From Glandiceps talaboti (taxonomy: Eukaryota > Hemichordata > Enteropneusta > Spengelidae), in NCBI RefSeq assembly GCF_964340395.1, contig NC_135550.1:33807676-33871675 (forward strand): 64,000 nucleotides of DNA, given 5' to 3'. The translations under genes were made by a program, and so were the position numbers. Positions 11,455 to 23,100 of this stretch are shown here, piece by piece (the stretch's first letter is position 1; each line of letters begins with the position of its first letter). Below the pieces are notes generated by a model. It saw nothing but the letters and a program-made list of their open reading frames with translations, ran no database searches and was not told the origin of the DNA.

Positions 11455-13044
11455 CCCTTTCACCACGAGAACCCAGTATACCGGGACGTGCTAGGGCACC
11501 CGCGAGAACCCGGTATACCGGGACGCCAAAGTCCATTCACCTTCATCGCCGTAAAACCGTTCAACGGCAGCTATTGCTGCAAAATATGCTGCCATAACTA
11601 GTTCCACACATGCGTATTAGCCTTGTTTATCTATACTGCCATTTTGAATGCATGACAGTGAACGGTAACTGAAGTACGGCCCAAAAAACGAACGATCGTA
11701 ATTTTTATGTGCGTTTTTCGCCAACAAAATCGAATTTAAACATGGCGGAGGTAATTAACGACTCCATAGCATGGTCTACGATAGAAATTATGGCACTGTC
11801 CTTGGATATTTTGACTGAATTTGACTCGAAATACATCGTTGAATATAAGTGTTTAGCTGTGGGAACACATTGACTCATGTGTAAGCATCAAATTCCCGCT
11901 TCCGTTTATTTGAGCTACCGGCAGCAATCATTACGTCTGAATTTTTGAATGTCGGCAAATACCGATGCCCATACTAACATCTTGGTTGTAATTTTGGGCT
12001 ATAAAATGGATTATTGTGGTTTTATTTCTTTTTGTTACGGCTCAATAATGACTTGTAATAATACAAACTCATTGTGTACAGGTCAGTGGAGGGAAACTTG
12101 TGCACGATCTGGGCGATTTTCCAATCGGATTTATTACATGCTATTTTCAGCGTAAAATTCAAAATTTCAACATGACCGAAGCAAAACTGTCTCCCCTAAC
12201 ATCGTTTACAACGTAAATAAAGGTGCTGTTCATAGAAATTTTCATTAAATTTTGACTGTCGATACATTGTTTTATACAAGGACATGGCTGTGTGAACTCA
12301 AAACAATTTATGTAGGGATCAGATTGCCGCAACGTTAGTTCAAAGTTCTGACTGCATATTTGCTCTTGAGGATAAGCATGTCGGCAAAAGGCGCCACTTT
12401 GGCATCCCGTTTCGGACTCGCATACGTCCAACTTGTGGGCATTTTTAATTGATTTTGGGCATAAATTTAGTGGTAATTTTTTGTTGTTCTGTCAAATAAT
12501 GAATTATATTTACTCAAACTAATTTTTCAAAAGGTATTAAGGTGACTACTTCAGATATTTTAGTACACTTTCATTGCCGATGCGGCACGGATTATTGCGT
12601 CGTAATCGGATTAGTGAGCCGTTAATTAACTTCGTTCAAATTATTATGACTTAAAAATAACATTTTTTATCAAATTTTCACCAGAATATATTAGTTTTGT
12701 AGGAACATGAACGTTGGTATTTTGTATTTTATTTGTGATATAAATGTATTGTTTATTTGTGATACGACAATAAATAAGCAACACACAGTTTTTTTAACGA
12801 AATTTTATCATTTTAACCCAAATTCTAGCTGTATATTTGATGTTTGGATGTGTGTAATTGGAAGTGTAATGTAGAAAATTTATTTGGCTTTAAAATGATA
12901 CCTAATTTTCAAAGATTAGGCAATTCTAAGTATTTTTATATCAATTTGATAACATAACACTCACTCATACTTTTATTATGTGTATGCTAATGAGGGGCCT
13001 AGTGGATAGCATACAGTCCCATGGGGAGAATAGTGGTGAAAGAG
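11455..13044. mobile_element. piggyBac-like non-autonomous element (~1.59 kb)
   Basis: TTAA stands at both ends (11451-11454 and 13045-13048). The terminal inverted repeats are CCCTTTCACCACGAG on the left and CTCTTTCACCACTAT read inward on the right. TTAA duplication with a CCCTTT terminus is the hallmark of piggyBac-type transposition. No transposase ORF is present. An inverted CCGGTATACCGG-type motif lies near the left end. The interior (about 11950-12840) recurs in reverse orientation at 49980-50860, so the interior belongs to a multi-copy family. Confidence 0.68.
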
Positions 13045-13048
13045 TTAA

Positions 13049-14490
13049 ACGACATGAACGTGTCTTGCCATTTCCAAAATGCAAATATTTGGCAGGTAAA
13101 AATAATTACAACTTTAATGTTTTTCGCATCTTTCCCTGTTTTACATGTAAATCCGAAAAGGTTCTCTCTGGTCATGCCAGTGGTTAGCCCTGCTTACGTA
13201 CGACAGGCGGTGCACAAGTCTATATTGCTGACTTGACTCTAAACAAATAGTAGGGACAATTGTCAGAATCGAGTCCCGGATTACTCCGTATGCAAGCACG
13301 ACTCATCAGTGATCATACCGGGACTGCTTTGAGTACGAGCGAGGTGAGGCATGTTGAGGTAATTTGTTGAGAATTATATATTGTGAAAAGTCAAGTACAA
13401 GGTTTAAATACAATGGAATGATGAAAAAAAATTGGCAGAGTCTGCTGACAGGCACCGGTCACAAGAAACTCCGTAAATTAAAATATCAGACGATGTTATG
13501 TCTACTACAACTAGTACAAGTTGAATGTTGTTGACTTGGTAAATTTGTTGGAAAATTGAAATTCGAATTGCATCAAAATTATTTTAGATCCCTAGTTTAT
13601 TTCATTCATCATTAAAATTTTCCAGGGTTAAAGCTGTAAGACACTGGAATTATTTATAGCCAACGTCAAAATCCTCTTTTTTTCTTTTTCTTGTGTGCAT
13701 TTCCCAGTCATTTTTTTTCTGAGATTTTGTGTAATTTTTCATAACAGTAGATTTTGTTTAATAAAATGGTGACTATGGTATAAAAGTACAATACATTACC
13801 AACTTTCTGTGTAAAATGTGTTTTATAGTGAGACATCATATGAAACCACTAACCACTTTATTACATCGCTAAAACAAAACTGCATAGTGAAGAGCTGAAG
13901 AACTGAACCATGCACTTGTTACATGTTACCAAAATAAAAAAATTAAATTAAAAACAACAGCGGAGCTATTCTGACCGATAGGTCGCTTGTTTCAACATAT
14001 CACTACTTGGTACCAATCTGATGTAGGAAACTTGCTGCTATTTCTTTATTTACTTTTAATGTCATTTGCTTTCTTAGAAAGCACTGAGTGAAATTACTCA
14101 ATGAATGAGAATGCGTAATGTGCTGATTCAGAAACAGAAGGGAGCAGTACTTCAGAACCATGGGTGATGGAGCTTGGGGCAAGACAGGTTAATTCAAGGA
14201 AAAAAGAACAAGTCTTCATGGATGACAAAGGAAAAAAGAACAAGTCTTCATGGATGACAAACTCCCCAACAAAGTTTTTCTTGTAGTGACTACAACAAGT
14301 TCTTTGGTTTGTACATTATGTCACAGGTTTTCAGTTCAAAAAGGACAACTATGGCATAGCCTTTAAAGCAATCAAAAAGATACACTGACAACACCTGAAA
14401 GGGTTGTTCATTTCTTATCTGTTATGTGTAGATCCTTGACAATTTCAGGCACATTAACATTAATATTTATGTTATCTTAATGATTTCAAA
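13049..14490. repeat. Spacer with dispersed repeat copy and a short tandem duplication
   Basis: 13757-13993 is a diverged direct copy of 930-1174. At about 14196-14265 a 36-bp phrase containing AAAAGAACAAGTCTTCATGG is tandemly duplicated. 13260-13340 contains CCCGGATTACTCCG and ATACCGGGAC, which resemble the left edge of the preceding element. No gene is seen. Confidence 0.5.
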
Positions 14491-15445
14491 ATAGGAAGAC
14501 ATAGCTATTTGACCCTGAAGATGAAAGTCAAGGTCATGTGTGTCATTAGAAAGCTCATCATTGATAACCACGACGAAGGCACTTGAATAGGGTCTCTATC
14601 TGTTAAGAGTCAAGAGTTATTGACCAAAATGTGAACATTTATGGAAAATATGGCCACCACTTTGCCACTATCGTGGGGGTTGTGAAACTAAGTGATGTGT
14701 ATATGCAGGCTATAGCATCTGACATTTGTACAAGCTTTGGTTGAAATCAGTCCATGCATATCAGAGATATACATACACACTTTGACAATAATATGGCTAT
14801 TTGACCTTGAAGATGGAAGTCAAGGCCAAACTTCAATGTGCCATTAAAAAGCTCATGATCAATAATAGGTGAAGACACTTGAATGAGGTCTCTATCTGTT
14901 AAACGTCTAGATCGAGTCTTCAGCCCAAATGTGAATATTTATAATGAATATGGCTACCATATCGCTGTTATCGTGGGGGTTGTGAAATAAAGTCATGTGT
15001 ATATGCAGACTATAGCATCTGACATTTGTACACGGTTTGGTTGAAATCAGTTCATGCATATCAGAGATATGTAACAGTATGGCTATTTGACCTAGAAGAT
15101 GGAGGTCAAGGTCAAAAGTCAATGTGCTATTAGAAGGCTCATGATTGATAACATTGGTGAAGACACGTGAATGAGGTCTCTGTTAAACTTCAAGAGTTAT
15201 TGTGAAAAGTGTGATTATTTACAACAAATATGGCCGCCATTTTGTTGTTATTCTTGGGGTTGTAAAACCAAGTGACATGCATATGCGCTCCATAACATCT
15301 GACATTTGAACCAGGTTTGGTTGAAATTGGCACATGCATATTGGAGATACAGGTGGATACGGAAGAACGGATGGACAGACAGATGGACGGATGGACAGGA
15401 TCCAACGTAGTAGCCCCCATCAGGCTTTGCCTTTTGGGGGCTAAA
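14490..15445. repeat. Tandem array of three ~290-bp units ending in a GC-rich hairpin
   Basis: Three diverged units (about 14490, 14786 and 15071) each carry TATTTGACCT...GAAGATG, GCTCAT(G/C)ATTGATAAC, a TGAATGAGGTCTCT-like phrase and TATAGCATCTGACATTTGTAC. The array then runs into GGATGGACAGACAGATGGAC and closes with AGCCCCCATCAGGCTTTGCC followed by TTTTGGGGGCT, a perfect-stem hairpin. The layout (units, GGAC microsatellite, hairpin) repeats at 27177-27969 with a different unit. Confidence 0.65.
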
Positions 15446-15446
15446 A

Positions 15447-16724
15447 AGCAATGTCAAATAACAAAGGATACAGTAATTTACCATGGAGGTGGAAGATATA
15501 ATGTACTACCATACTTGAGGGTCTATTCAAATTGCATGGTTCATAGTGACAAAACAACACTGTACCACCAACATCTCAGTTGTTTTATTCAAAACCGATG
15601 TAATACGTCATAGCCAGTCATTACGAACTACAGTCTGGTCCTAGTTACAATATTTGTATAATTTGAAACAAACACCTATGAGTTGATGAAGTAAATACCT
15701 CAGGTAAATAAATGATCTCAGGGTAATTCCTGGCCAGCTCTGCTATTTCGAAAGTGATTTGTTCATCTTTGAAAACTAACCCAAGTTTTGGTGTAAGCAT
15801 AGTCCTGTTTGCATATGGAGTAAGTCCCTCCTCTGTCCTGCAAAGAGACAGCCATGAAACCTGGGCTTGCCAGAAATGCTGGTAACTGAATTAACATGAC
15901 CTGTGGTGAAATATTAGTAATAAATTGACTTTAGTAATTTTACCAAATCCCAATATCACAAGTTCAACCATAATTTCAGACTTCCTCCTCACATAGATGT
16001 ATATTGGACATCGCGATCAAATATGACGCCGTTTGTAAGGTGGGACATTTGAAATTAAAGTTCGAACTAGAAAAATTACGATTTCGACACTCTTTGTGAA
16101 CTTATGAGTACATATCATATCGATTGCTAATATTTGATCGCTGGGTATGTAATTCTTTTGTAATTGGTGCAAAAGCATTTTGCTGGTGCACTCGAAATAG
16201 GCGATTTCATTGCTTTTCAGAGGACGGCGTTGAGCAAAATGTGTGCACCATCTGCAAGCAGGACTCTAAGTGTAAGCACAGACTTGTATGTGGTGTAAGA
16301 AACCAAACCAGAGTTGCAAGATGAATATGTCAAGGTATGATATATATTGCCTGGATTTTTCAGAGATGGTTTTAAGGTGCCGTCTGCCACATATCCAAGA
16401 CTAACCCTTTGTTTGCATAATGTAAATGTGAAGTTATTCAAGCGCGGTTATTCCCTTGGGGGCTGGCATTGCCTACCCTTAATTCTTCTAAGCTAAGTTC
16501 TTTGAGTGGGCAAAGTGTGGGCAGGGCTTATTTTGTAGTTCGTAATGATTGGCTATTCATATTGTGACATACTACATAAGTCAGAGTGTTTTGAATATAA
16601 TAACTGAGATGTTGGTGGTACAGTGTTATTGTCGCTAATAACCATGCAATTTGAATAGACCCTTGAGTATGGAAGTACATTATGTCTTCTACCTACAAGG
16701 TAAATATCGTCTATTATTTGACAT
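15447..16724. mobile_element. Element bounded by ~185-bp inverted repeats
   Basis: 15447-15633 and 16538-16724 are diverged inverted copies. Both begin (reading inward) CAATGTCAAATAA and share GGGTCTATTCAAATTGCATGG and TGTACCACCAACATCTCAGT. The interior holds an exon-like ORF (15699-15837, minus strand) and an unrecognised Cys-rich ORF at 16124-16324. No target duplication is clear and no transposase is seen. It may be a non-autonomous DNA transposon, or two independent inverted copies of a short repeat. Confidence 0.55.
15699..15837 (-). CDS. Unassigned exon-like ORF
   Basis: The acceptor tctctttgcag and the donor GTATTT bracket 139 bp that is open in one frame for 46 codons after a single leading base (containing PKLGLVFKDEQITFEIAELA and RNYPEIIYLPE). 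Codon use looks like real coding sequence. I do not recognise the family. It lies downstream of the CatSper1 stop exon and inside the inverted-repeat element 15447-16724. It could be an exon of another minus-strand gene, a captured exon, or a false call. Read from the phase needed to follow CatSper1 exon 10, it hits a stop after 24 codons, so I do not attach it to CatSper1. Confidence 0.35.
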
Positions 16725-16784
16725 TGTTTTTTCCTTCTTCCTTTTCTTGTCGCTAGGAACCATGCAATTTGAATAAAATTAATC

Positions 16785-16940
16785 AAACCAGTGAACTCTT
16801 TGCCAGTTGACATTCGTCAAACCTCAAGCTTGGAATGCTTCAAAACAAAACTGAAGACTTATTGTTCACCAAAGCTTACAGTTTGGTTTTATAGCCATTC
16901 AACTAGAGATTGATTGATTGACTGACTGACTGACTGACTG
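16785..16940 (+). pseudogene. LINE 3' tail fragment
   Basis: A short frame reads VNSLPVDIRQTSSLECFKTK, the WNSLP...F(K)xxLK end of CR1/L2-type LINEs, followed by a short 3' UTR and a GATT/GACT microsatellite (16908-16940). Severely 5'-truncated. Confidence 0.72.
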
Positions 16941-17118
16941 AAAAATGTGGTGCATATAGGTGACTAGATTGAATGTTTCCGAGGAGTCACAATGAATGAT
17001 AGATAATGTGGATGTATCCATCTCTCTTTTGAGAAAAATAATTCTTTTACGCATAATGCATTCTCTGATAAGAATCAATGTTTGAACGAACTGTTGATAT
17101 TTTGTACCATATGGTAGT

Positions 17119-17136
17119 TCACACATCGTCCATAGT
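17119..17136 (-). CDS. CATSPER1: CatSper1-like exon 11 (last five codons and stop)
   Basis: After a good polypyrimidine tract (ctctttctattttatttcag) the phase-0 frame reads TMDDV and TGA at 17121-17119. This gives an acidic C-terminus of the length expected right after the coiled coil. Support is only the strong acceptor and matching phase. Without it, exon 10 would read into the TAGA microsatellite. Confidence 0.55.
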   Translation of the reverse strand, partial: TMDDV

Positions 17137-20100
17137 CTGAAATAAAATAGAAAGAGTTGAAAAAAGTTTAGTACCCAAAAACTTAAATCACTAGCTTACT
17201 TCCATATTTCTGTCCTCACACACTGAATACACTGAACCCGAACGATACTGTAATAAAGTCTTCATTCTATTGAGTTGAAGGCAATGGGTTTACACACTGA
17301 CTTTTCAAACAGTCTCTTCACAAAATAAATGTGAAGTGAGTGAAGTCATGTTACAATTATATCATATTTTACTGGTCAGAACTATTTGTGCTTTGTGATA
17401 GTCATGTACTCCTTGGTGACATTGATGTCACGTATAATATAAAAGGCAATTATATAGTATTTGACAGCAATTCTGCTCAGGCATCAGTACCTTCTAAAGC
17501 ATATATCTGTATAGTCTAGCTGCTAGACCCCAGGCTTTCTTCTGATATGATACAACAATGAGGGTGGAACACCCAAGGTCTATCTAAAGTCATCTCCACA
17601 TTCCAGGATATAAATAACAGCCTATCAGAGATGGCATCTGACAACTGTGGTGTACATATTCATTACACCAAAGTTGCTAAATATGAATCAGTTGTGCAGT
17701 GTTCAGCTGAATCGGCTATTAAAATGAAAGTCTGTTTTGCCAAAGTGAATATCAGACTAAAGTTTGTGTACACACAGCCCACGGACCAAAACTGACTTTG
17801 GGAAACTACTTTGATAATTTATCAGAATAGCAAAGAGGGTTTGTGAAAACTATTTAGAAAATGAACAGGAAACCTAATGTTTACAAGATACTGTGTTTGA
17901 TATTTTAGTGAATTTGACTTAAAAGTCTTGTGATCAAGATAAAAATTCAGTCCCTTTGTTTTCCCAGTGAATTAGTATATAGGTACCATGTAGTGTACCC
18001 ACTGAATTCAGTCCCTTTGTTTTCCCAGTGAATTAGTATACAGGTACCATATAGTTTACCCACTGAATTTAATTCAGAAAAATGACTCCAAATTATAAAT
18101 GTTATCACTAATGAACTGAAACAGACAGTAGTGACTCTGATGAGAGTGAATCTGACATTAGTGAAATACTAGTATGTATTATTGAAAGTGATAGAGAAAC
18201 TGACAATGCTGATAGTACTTTTGATAATAGTGATAGTGATACTGAAGGAACAATTTCTGCACATTGTTGAGGGCAGGTTACTTTGAGAAGTGGTGGGATT
18301 GCAAGTAGTTTTTTGCTTAGTTTAAAAGAATCTGGTTTTTCCATAGGCCCCCCCCCCCCCCCCCCATAACACTATGGAAATTTTTTACCCCCCCCCCCCA
18401 TTTTTTCCTGGGAAAATTGATTCCCCCCCCCCCCCCCCCCCCCGAAATTCTCCAGCCCCCCTGGATATAAAAGAAATAAAATATGTACACTAATAGTGTA
18501 TTGAAAAGATCACTCAACATCATCAGAACAGCTGATATGCATATCTCTAACAATCAACCTTTGGATGCTGATATTTATATTTCAGCAGAGTAGATGTACT
18601 AGGTACAGGAAATAAGTCAACAGGAAAGTGAATTGTACATGACATACCAGCATTGTGTTTGTTTCTATGTTTGTCTTTTTTCCTGTCCGACCTGCCTGGT
18701 AGGTTTTGGGGAAATTCAAGGACAGCAAACACAGTATTTAATTGATTGACCCTAGCAATGTTTTATTTCAATTCTGGGGTGGGATAGAGATGAGAGTCAA
18801 ATTTTGAAATACTAATACTGGGAGTCATCCTCTAAAAGCCAAATTGCATACCAGTTATCTCTGAATCACCGTACGAGGGCGCAATTTTCCACAATGGTGG
18901 CATCCATCAAAGGAAGTCTTTTGTTACTTTTCTGAAAAACAGTTTTAGATTTGATATCTTAAACATGTCTCATCCAATGTCAAGATACATGACGAGAATA
19001 AATGACAAAAATCATTGCTAGGTTCAAGCCTATTGTGAAGAAAAACGAAATAAAATATTGTAGTACCGTACAGGGTCATTGTATGTAAGTGATCGATGTA
19101 CATATACAATGACTAGTAGGAATGCACTTGGTGATATTGTGTTTCGTATTTGACCAATATCTCAAACGAAAATGATTAAAAAACATTAAAATCAATTATA
19201 AATGTAAATTGTTTACTCTATTTGTAAAGGTGGGACCTTTTTCTTGTTAACAATGAAATTATATTTAATGTTTAAAATAAAATATCATTTTTGTTTGAGA
19301 TTTTTGTCAAACCTTACAACACAATATCACCATTCCAACTAGTAGTACTACTACTACATACAGTCCAGTACAGTACATATTGACCTATATTTATTTCATT
19401 TTTCTTCAAAATAAGCTTGAAGCTAGCAATGATTTTTGTCATGGACACTCTCCGTGTATTTTGACATTGGATAGGACATGTTTAAGACATATTAATCTAA
19501 AACTGAATACTATTTTCGAAATAAAAGTAACACTCATTAGCAAAGGACTTCCTTTGATTGCACCCCCACATGGTGAAGCAGAGAAAATTGGTATGTGACT
19601 TGCGGGTAAAATAGCAATAGTGAATGTGAGTATTTTGAATCACCTTTAAAGAGATGATTCCTGGTTTCAGTATCTGATTTAATTGTTTCAATATTTGACT
19701 CCTGCCTCTATCCTACCCCCGAATTTCACATATTATCAGGCAGGCAGGCAGTCAGATAGATATATATGTATATTAGATAGATATATCGATAGATAGATTG
19801 ATAGATGGAATGAATACATATACATACTTCTTGTACCAAGTCTGTTATTTTATCCAATGTCCCTTTTTGATTGCGTAGCATGTGTCCATTAACTTCTATT
19901 GAGGCCAACAGCAACAAAAAATGACCAATATATTTTCTTTCCCTGAGGACAAGATAGGACGATGAATAAAACCAGAGATGTACTGAAAATGCTCCCATAT
20001 GAGGGGAAATGTTGTAAATGTGCATGCTGAGACTTTGAAATGTCTTTCTGTACTGTCGTACCTTTGTGTAATCAATATCTCTAGCAAGTTCATTTGAATT

Positions 20101-23100
20101 CAGTACAGTCCTGGCTATAAGTTCGTTAATTATGCAAATGAGCAATTAATTGACACCACTAAATTTCATTAAGAACTTTCATATCCCTGAATGATCAATA
20201 TCTGTGAAAAGTTTCATCAAATTTGGTGGTCTTTCATGGTCTAGGCCCTAATTGCCAAAGTTTGTTAATTATGCAAATGAGTCAAAATGTGGCAAGTTTC
20301 ATCAACTTTGATAAAGCCATCCTGGATGCATAACATGAGCTACAAACATTCATTAAGTAGGTATGATCCGTATATGTTTTGTTGAATTTGGTGCAGCCGT
20401 TATGCATATCTATACTAAGCCCCACATGTGAAATCATTAATTATGCAAATTATCATTAATTATGCAAGCCACTCCCACCAAAACCTCACCAGCGCTAAGT
20501 TACAGCCTGACAATGCTACATAGTAAATTGCAGAACATTTGTTTCAGTACTTTTTGAGATATCAGTGGAATAATATTTCTGCACAGACACACAGACAGAG
20601 ACAGACATCACCACGGCATTACCTCCCATATGGTAGCTAAAAAATGCTTTTCAATTAGAGAGTGTCATCATAGTGTATTTTGTCGTCTGTATTGATTATC
20701 TGAGTGGCACACACACATGTTAAAATATTCCTTTATAAACTACTACTGTTCATTTTGTTGGTCTCACCTTTCAGAGTGTGAATCGAGAGGATAGTAATCA
20801 TCAAGAGTCTTTGAGTGGAGAAGGGCATCTGTCTCTGTATCAACACTATCCTCTGAAAGAATGTATATATTTCATTACTTATCATTGATGGCGTGACTCA
20901 TATGCAATACATTGAAATATTTTTTTTTGATATATCCATGCACCTATGCATGCTATGAAGGATTTGCCAAAAATTCATATCACTGGTAGTATTTAGAAGC
21001 ATGTACTACATTCTGTTCAATAACATTTACCTTGAATACACCATGAGGTGTATGAATTATACATTGTCACTAATGATAACATGATTGTGAAGTTAGTACC
21101 GTAACTGTTCACTTCTTGTTGAATTAACCTGTGTTAAGCCACACCTAAACAAGTATATCTACAGACATTTAAGTAACTATAATTTGATATAATCAATGAA
21201 GTAGTTGCACTTACTGAGTGAAACGTTGTCAATGACTTCTACATCTTTGTAAGCATTGTCCTCAACTTCTTTCTATATACAGTTAAACATAAATAAATCC
21301 ATGTGTTTTATGATTGGTACATTTCAACTACAAAGTGTATCTGTAGGAAACTTAATATGGTAGCTACAGGGAGCAAAGCTGTCACTTATGTGTTGTTTCT
21401 CTGACTCAGTCTGAAGTCGTTGTATAGAAACATATTATAGTGGTATGTGGTTTTACACAAAAATGGGGATGACAATGTACCGTTGAAGGTTTGAAAATGA
21501 GACAACATTGTGACATCTAACTACTTTGTAAAATGTAATGTACTAAATGTAAAAGTACTACAGATAATACTGTGTAGTACTGTTGTCATGGCACATTTCA
21601 TCACTTAATCACACCATAATGATTATTGTTCTCACAGGTAATAATAGTATAATTCAACTGTTACTTCTAGGAGTTTGTAGCTCAAATTGCTTCAAAAGAT
21701 ATATTGATGTTCTCAATGTAATTATATTCCCATTTTTGTTCATCTATGAAAAGAGCAAATTTAAACATACCAATCGTTTCTTTCTTTCAGCTTCTGTAGC
21801 TGCTGCTGCGTCTATTGTTAACTGAAAGTTGTCAACAAGTACAGCTACAAACAAACTGCCGGGCAAAAAAATAATATGATACTTGAGATTCAACACATTC
21901 TGGCAAGTTTACGTTATAAGCACTCCAGTATGAAGCCGGTTAAACCAGTAATAAACCAGATTTAAACTGAATGCCTTCTGTAAGGGCAAAGTTTTGATAT
22001 TGTCGTTCCTACAGACAATTGTTGGAATACAATAGAACATATGCAATAAGTTATTTTTTCTCATTTATTGCTATTTGCCCATTGCTGTTAGTGATCTCCT
22101 GGCCACAACATGTAATGTGAAGCTTTATAGAACATTGTAGCATAGCACTCACCGTAGAAAGAGTTTTAAAGGCCCAAAATAAAATTGTTTCTGGTCAGCG
22201 CCCATCACTTAAGTACCCCCCTTCCCGCGTTAATTTTTTCTTCTGTGAGCCAATTCAGTCTGCAGATGAAAGGGAAAATACAATAGTAACTCTCCCTACA
22301 TTACATGTGGAGTCATGATGGGTGAATGGTTAGCGTGACTGGCTTGGAATCTACAGGTTGCAGGTTCGAGCCCTGTCGCTGCCTGCTGTTTGTTTCTGAG
22401 TGGCTAAAGTCCTTGGGCAAGATTTGAACCACGACTGTGCTTCAGTCAACCCAGCTGTATAATTGGGGACCTGGTAGGATGTACGTTGCAATGTGAAGGC
22501 TTTAATCCTATGCGCTTAAATGGCTGCAATGGATTGTATGCTCCCCGGGGAGTTGAGGAAGACTAAAGGGCCGTTGTGCCGTTCTGATCCGAGCCAGGGG
22601 TAATAATTGTAAAGCGCTTTGAGCACGGTGTGGGAAAGCGCTATATAAAAACCGAACATTATTATTATTATTATTACATTAATTGCCACCAGTGAAGACA
22701 ACTGCAAAACTAATCATGAACTAGCCTATGACATCTGCCCCACATACGCACTTGCTGTAAAGTACTAAATAAAAAGAACAATAACTGCAATGATAAGTAG
22801 ATTGATTAACATTTGTTGAGAATGTAAAAAAAAAATCGCATCGTCGCACCACTTTAGACAACATTTCCTGACCAGAAACTATTTTTTTCCTTTTTATTGG
22901 CCTACAAAAATATGCCAATACCTTATTAAAATTAAAAACTAAATTACTAATATTTTCAGGACAGGTGCACTTTGGTATCGCAAATGTACGTACCAAGTTA
23001 TAATGAATTTGAAGCGTGCATGCTATATATAGCCTATAGCCTATAGAGATATAGCCTATTACCGAAAACCATTAATTACGTAAATTGCTCATTAATATTC

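Noticed and set aside
15699-15837. Last exon of CatSper1
   Set aside because: Exon 10 ends in phase 0. Read in that phase this segment gives DRGGTYSICKQ and a stop after 24 codons, out of its evident coding frame. The 17119-17136 exon fits the phase and expected C-terminal length better.
18121-18270. Acidic Asp/Ser-rich frame (DSSDSDESESDISE-like) as a gene or exon
   Set aside because: No ATG, no convincing splice sites and low complexity; a similar frame at 30740-30850 contains stops. Probably repeat-derived.
22330-22380. A free-standing tRNA gene at the GGTTCGAGCC site
   Set aside because: The B box is part of a repeated SINE head (also at 36459 and 26889); no complete cloverleaf with paired acceptor stem is visible.
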